A stretch of DNA of 64,000 nt from the NCBI RefSeq assembly GCF_019239235.1, contig NZ_JAAZTS010000004.1:124001-188000 (forward strand), given 5' to 3'. Made by a program: the position numbers and the translations under genes. Of the stretch, positions 60,922 through 64,000 are shown piece by piece (position 1 is the first letter of the stretch; every line of letters begins with the position of its first letter). The notes under the pieces are model-generated. The model saw only the letters and a list, made by a program, of their open reading frames with translations, did no database searches and had not been told where the DNA came from. The stretch comes from Caecibacteroides pullorum (lineage in GTDB: Bacteria > Bacteroidota > Bacteroidia > Bacteroidales > Bacteroidaceae).

Positions 60922-62097
60922 ATGAACGCAACGAAATACAAAGCCTTGTGGAACGTGATGAAGCGTGAAGGAAAGCGCCTCGTCTCCCGTCCGCTCTACC
61001 TGTTCTGCATGGTAGTGGCACCGCTGTTCTGCTACGTGTTCTTCACCACGCTGATGGACTCGGGGCTGCCGCAGAACATGCCGGTGGGCGTGGTGGACGA
61101 AGACATGACGACCACCTCGCGGCAACTGGTGCGCAACCTCGACGCCTTCGAACAGACGGCCGTCGTGGCCCACTACCCCAACGTGACCGAGGCACGCCAG
61201 GCCATGCAGCGGGGCGACATCTACGGCTTCTACTACATTCCAGAAGGGACTACCTCCAAAGCGCAGGCCCAGCGGCAGCCCAAGGTGTCGTTCTACACCA
61301 ACAACACGCTGCTCATTGCCGGCTCTCTGCTCTACAAGGACATGAAGATGATGAGCGAACTGGCCTCGGGAGCCGCCGCCCGCTCGGTGCTCTACGCCAA
61401 GGGAGCGACGGAAGACCAGGCCATGGGATTCCTGCAGCCCATCGTCATCGACACACATCCGCTGAACAATCCGTGGATTAACTATTCGGTCTACCTGAAC
61501 AACACGTTCGCGCCGGGCGTGCTGATGCTGCTCATCTTCATGGTGACGGTATTCTCCATCGGCGTGGAAATCAAGGACCGCACCGCCCGCCAGTGGCTGC
61601 GCACGGGCAACAACTCCATCTGGATATCGCTGGCCGGCAAGCTCCTGCCCCACACCGTCGTCTTCTTCCTGATGGGCATCCTCTACAACGTCTACCTCTA
61701 CGGCTTCCTGCACTTCCCCTGCAACAGCGGCATCCTGCCAATGCTCTTTGCCACCCTGTGTCTCGTGCTGGCCTCGCAGGGCATGGGCGTACTGATGATA
61801 GGCGTGCTGCCTACGCTGCGCCTGGGGCTGAGCTTCGCTTCGCTATGGGGCGTGCTGTCGTTCTCGATGTGCGGCCTGTCGTTCCCGGCCATGGGCATGC
61901 ACCCCACACTGCAGGCGCTGGCCAACCTCTTCCCGCTGCGCCACTACTTCCTGATCTACGTGGACCAGGCGCTGAACGGGTATCCGATGATCTATTCATG
62001 GACCAACTACGTGGCCCTGCTGCTGTTCATGATGCTACCGTTCTTCATCGCCCACCGACTGAAAGCAGCCCTCATTTACTATAAATACGTACCGTGA
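60922..62097 (+). CDS. ABC-2-type permease, first subunit
   Basis: 391-aa inner-membrane protein of the ABC-2/YhhJ-like class: helix 1 (PLYLFCMVVAPLFCYVFFTTLM), a large periplasmic domain (PVGVVDEDMTTTSRQLVRNLDAFEQTAVV) and five C-terminal helices (from about 190), including PMLFATLCLVLASQGMGVLMIGVL and SLWGVLSFSMCGLSFPAMGMHP. No ATP-binding domain in the protein or in the operon. Its stop overlaps the next ATG (ATGA), so it is translationally coupled to its paralogue. Confidence 0.9.
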   Translation: MNATKYKALWNVMKREGKRLVSRPLYLFCMVVAPLFCYVFFTTLMDSGLPQNMPVGVVDEDMTTTSRQLVRNLDAFEQTAVVAHYPNVTEARQAMQRGDIYGFYYIPEGTTSKAQAQRQPKVSFYTNNTLLIAGSLLYKDMKMMSELASGAAARSVLYAKGATEDQAMGFLQPIVIDTHPLNNPWINYSVYLNNTFAPGVLMLLIFMVTVFSIGVEIKDRTARQWLRTGNNSIWISLAGKLLPHTVVFFLMGILYNVYLYGFLHFPCNSGILPMLFATLCLVLASQGMGVLMIGVLPTLRLGLSFASLWGVLSFSMCGLSFPAMGMHPTLQALANLFPLRHYFLIYVDQALNGYPMIYSWTNYVALLLFMMLPFFIAHRLKAALIYYKYVP

Positions 62098-63341
62098 TGA
62101 AAAAGAAACCTACGTTCAAACAACATATCAGACAGGGCGTCTACGACCTGTTCTACATCTGGCGGCAGGAATTCCGCACGACCTTCCGCGACCAGGGGGT
62201 ACTGATTTTCTTCATCCTGGTACCGCTGGTCTACCCGCTGATCTACTCGTTCATCTACACCAACGAGACGCTGCGCGACGTGCCCGCCGTGGTGGTGGAC
62301 GACTCGCGCAGCACGCTGAGCCGACAGTACGTGCGCATGCTCGACGCCAGCCCCGACATCCGCGTTGTGGCCCACTGCGCCGACATGGAGGAAGCCAAGC
62401 TCGCCCTGCGCAACCGCGACGCCTACGGCATCGTCTACCTGCCCGAAACCTTCAGCGACGACATTGCCGCCGGACGGCAGACGCAGGTGAGCATCTTTTG
62501 CGATATGAGCGGACTGATGTACTACAAAGCCATGCTGAGCGCCAACACCGAAGTGTCGCTCGAGATGAACACGGAAATCAAGATAGCCCGCGCCGGAAAC
62601 ACCACCGACCGCCAGGACGAGGTGACGGCCTACCCCATCGAATACAAGGACGTGGCGCTGTACAACCCCACCAACGGCTTTGCCGCCTTCCTGATACCCG
62701 CCGTGCTGATGCTCATCATCCAGCAGACGCTGCTACTGGGCATCGGCCTCTCGGCCGGAACGGCCCGCGAGAAGAACCAGTTCCGCGACCTCGTGCCCAT
62801 CAACCGCCACTACAACGGCACGCTGCGCATCGTCATGGGCAAGGGACTGAGCTACTTCCTGGTGTATGCGCTGGTGTCAGCCTACGTGCTCTGCGTCGTA
62901 CCCTGGCTCTTCAGCCTCAACCAGATAGCCCTGCCGGGCGAACTCATCCTGTTCACCCTGCCCTACCTGAGCGCCTGCATCTTCTTCGCCATGACGGCCT
63001 CCATCGCCATCCGCAACCGCGAGACGTGCATGCTGCTGTTCGTCTTCACCTCCGTGCCGCTGCTGTTCCTTTCGGGCATCTCGTGGCCCGCCTCAGCCAT
63101 CCCGCCCTTCTGGCGCTACTTCTCGTACCTGTTCCCGTCGACCTTCGGCATCAACGGCTACGTGCGCATCAACAGCATGGGGGCCACGCTGAACGAAGTG
63201 CAGTGGGAATACCAGGCCCTCTGGCTGCAAACCGGCATTTACTTCCTGACCACCTGCCTCGTCTACCGCTGGCAGATCCTGCAAAGCCGCCGTCACGTCA
63301 TCGAAGCCTACAGGCGCTACAAAGCCCTGCGCGGTGAGTGA
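62094..63341 (+). CDS. ABC-2-type permease, second subunit
   Basis: 415-aa paralogue of the preceding permease, same topology: N-terminal helix (GVLIFFILVPLVYPLIYSFIYTNE), periplasmic domain (VVVDDSRSTLSRQYVRMLDASPDIRVV) and five C-terminal helices with GISWPASAIPPFWRYFSYLFPST. Probably forms a heterodimer with the first subunit; an ATPase must come from elsewhere, if one is used. The coding region ends 11 bp before a 42-bp tandem array. Confidence 0.9.
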   Translation: MMKKKPTFKQHIRQGVYDLFYIWRQEFRTTFRDQGVLIFFILVPLVYPLIYSFIYTNETLRDVPAVVVDDSRSTLSRQYVRMLDASPDIRVVAHCADMEEAKLALRNRDAYGIVYLPETFSDDIAAGRQTQVSIFCDMSGLMYYKAMLSANTEVSLEMNTEIKIARAGNTTDRQDEVTAYPIEYKDVALYNPTNGFAAFLIPAVLMLIIQQTLLLGIGLSAGTAREKNQFRDLVPINRHYNGTLRIVMGKGLSYFLVYALVSAYVLCVVPWLFSLNQIALPGELILFTLPYLSACIFFAMTASIAIRNRETCMLLFVFTSVPLLFLSGISWPASAIPPFWRYFSYLFPSTFGINGYVRINSMGATLNEVQWEYQALWLQTGIYFLTTCLVYRWQILQSRRHVIEAYRRYKALRGE

Positions 63342-63352
63342 CGGCGGAAACG

Positions 63353-63646
63353 CCTTCCCAAAAGTTTTCGGCAGCCCCTCCGAGACCTCGGAAGCCTTCC
63401 CAAAAGTTTTTGGCTGCCCTCCGAACACTCTGAAACCCTCTCAAAAGTTTTTGGCGCCCCGTCCGAGACCTCGGAAACCCTCCCTAAAGTTTTTGGCGAC
63501 CTGTTCGAGCCTTCGGAAACCCTCCCTAAAGTTTTTGGCGACCCGTCCGAGCACTCGGAAACCTTCCCAAAAGTTTTTGGCTGCCCGTCCGAGACCTCGG
63601 AAACTCTCCCAAAAGTTTTTGGCAGCCCGCCCAAAGACAAATAAAT
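63353..63646. repeat. 42-bp tandem array, seven units, two palindromes per unit
   Basis: Units start at 63353, 63395, 63436, 63478, 63520, 63562 and 63604 (spacing 42, once 41). Each has CCTTCCCAAAAGTTTTTGG (palindromic CCAAAA/TTTTGG core) and CCGAGACCTCGG or a variant (CCGAG/CTCGG). Variants keep the palindromes, for example CCGAGCACTCGG. The region 63342-63737 holds no other convincing gene. A 14-codon periodic frame exists on both strands, but its Lys/Pro/Arg-rich product is unlikely to be a protein. Confidence 0.88.
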
Positions 63647-63678
63647 CCCGTCCTTTTAAACTTATTAACCTTCTGCCT

Positions 63679-63709
63679 ATTGAAATATTACGAAATATTC
63701 GTAGCTTTG
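63679..63709 (+). promoter_or_regulatory. promoter of the BlaI-family gene with a dyad operator
   Basis: ATTG (63679-63682), 19-nt spacer, TAGCTTTG (63702-63709). The spacer contains TACGAA-ATA-TTCGTA (63689-63703), a perfect 6+3+6 dyad with TAC..GTA ends like BlaI/MecI operators, placed where the repressor would block its own promoter. Confidence 0.7.
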
Positions 63710-63737
63710 CATAGAATTCAAACTAAAACTGTATTCC

Positions 63738-64000
63738 ATGGAAAAATTGACAAGACAAGAAGAAGAAGTGATGTTGTACATCTGGAAGCTGGAGTCCTGC
63801 TACGTGAAGGACATCCTCGCCGAATTTCCCGAACCGAAGCCGCCCTACACCACCGTGGCCTCGATTGTGAAAAACCTGGAGCGGAAGCAATACGTGAAGC
63901 CCAGCCGCGTGGGAAACACCTACCGCTACACCCCGCTCATCCGCGAAAGCGAATACAAGCGGACGTTCATGAGCGGCTTCGTCCGCAACTACTTTGCCAA
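63738..64000 (+). CDS. BlaI/MecI/CopY-family repressor, N-terminal part (cut by window edge)
   Basis: First 87 codons of a winged-helix repressor: MEKLTRQEEEVMLYIWKLES, the recognition region PPYTTVASIVKNLERKQYVK and the wing KPSRVGNTYRYTPLI are standard for the family. In Bacteroidota such repressors usually precede a BlaR1-like M56 sensor peptidase, which would lie past base 64000. A dyad overlapping its promoter suggests autoregulation. Confidence 0.93.
   Translation, partial: MEKLTRQEEEVMLYIWKLESCYVKDILAEFPEPKPPYTTVASIVKNLERKQYVKPSRVGNTYRYTPLIRESEYKRTFMSGFVRNYFA

Noticed and set aside
63334..63714. 126-aa plus-strand and 107-aa minus-strand repetitive proteins over the 42-bp array
   Set aside because: 42 is divisible by three, so any frame is periodic; products are Lys/Pro/Arg-rich, begin within the permease gene or the array, and one unit is 41 bp, which breaks the frame register.
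1..64000. tRNA, rRNA, integrase or transposase genes
   Set aside because: I looked for tRNA-like cloverleaf ends in the larger gaps and for transposase or recombinase motifs in the frames and found none; a small degraded remnant could still be missed by eye.

Overview
The window is a chromosomal segment of a gut-type Bacteroidales, most likely a Bacteroides, Phocaeicola or close relative. I infer this from SusC/SusD pairs, fimbrillin-type and surface-glycan lipoproteins, an imelysin gene, the Bacteroidota leu operon layout, and more than a dozen promoters of the Bacteroides type (TTTG, about 19 nt, TAnnTTTG). Most genes are GC-rich. Two islands are clearly AT-rich: about 13.1-15.1 kb and 42.3-46.0 kb. 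I see no rRNA, tRNA, CRISPR array or intact insertion sequence.

Layout. 0-6.3 kb: leucine operon on the minus strand (leuA, leuC, leuD, a second isopropylmalate/citramalate synthase-like gene, a small membrane protein, leuB cut by the window edge). It is preceded by a promoter, an Ile/Leu-rich leader peptide and a terminator with an antiterminator option, which is a complete transcription attenuator. 6.3-10 kb: a cysteine-rich lipoprotein, then an operon of an AAA/ABC-type ATPase, a DUF4435 (TOPRIM-like) protein and a YbdG-type mechanosensitive channel. The ATPase-DUF4435 pair has the architecture of the PARIS defence system. 10-12 kb: a DUF5077/DUF3472 secreted protein set between two copies of the ATPase promoter/leader. 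12-15.1 kb: a DUF6261-like protein, a fimbrillin-plus-LRR lipoprotein and a 55-aa protein. 15.2-21.9 kb: SusD, SusC and a divergent TPR/HTH regulator. 21.9-30 kb: meaB, a DUF1573 protein and a 1944-aa alpha-2-macroglobulin. 30-36.9 kb: probable iron/heme-linked operon (outer-membrane porin, imelysin, di-heme DUF1111 lipoprotein, fused ResB/CcsA cytochrome c maturation protein). 37.3-42.2 kb: operon of an SPFH protein, two small membrane proteins, an alpha/beta hydrolase, an Arc-like protein and an S41 peptidase. 42.3-46 kb: AT-rich remnant of a glycan locus (surface glycan-binding lipoprotein and GH3). 46-52.1 kb: rplU-rpmA with a structured leader, serS, a FucP-type sugar transporter and an NfnAB-like fusion. 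52.4-57 kb: a small secreted protein, a LytTR regulator with its TPR histidine kinase, and mdh. 57.2-63.3 kb: a coiled-coil membrane protein and a TolC-HlyD-two-permease export operon without an ATPase. 63.7 kb to the end: a BlaI/MecI-family repressor with a dyad in its promoter.

The most unusual non-coding content is a set of short intergenic tandem arrays, each with its own unit (22, 40, 23 and 42 bp), plus at least three kinds of dispersed palindromic element. Several of these supply stop codons, start codons or terminator-like hairpins to the neighbouring genes.
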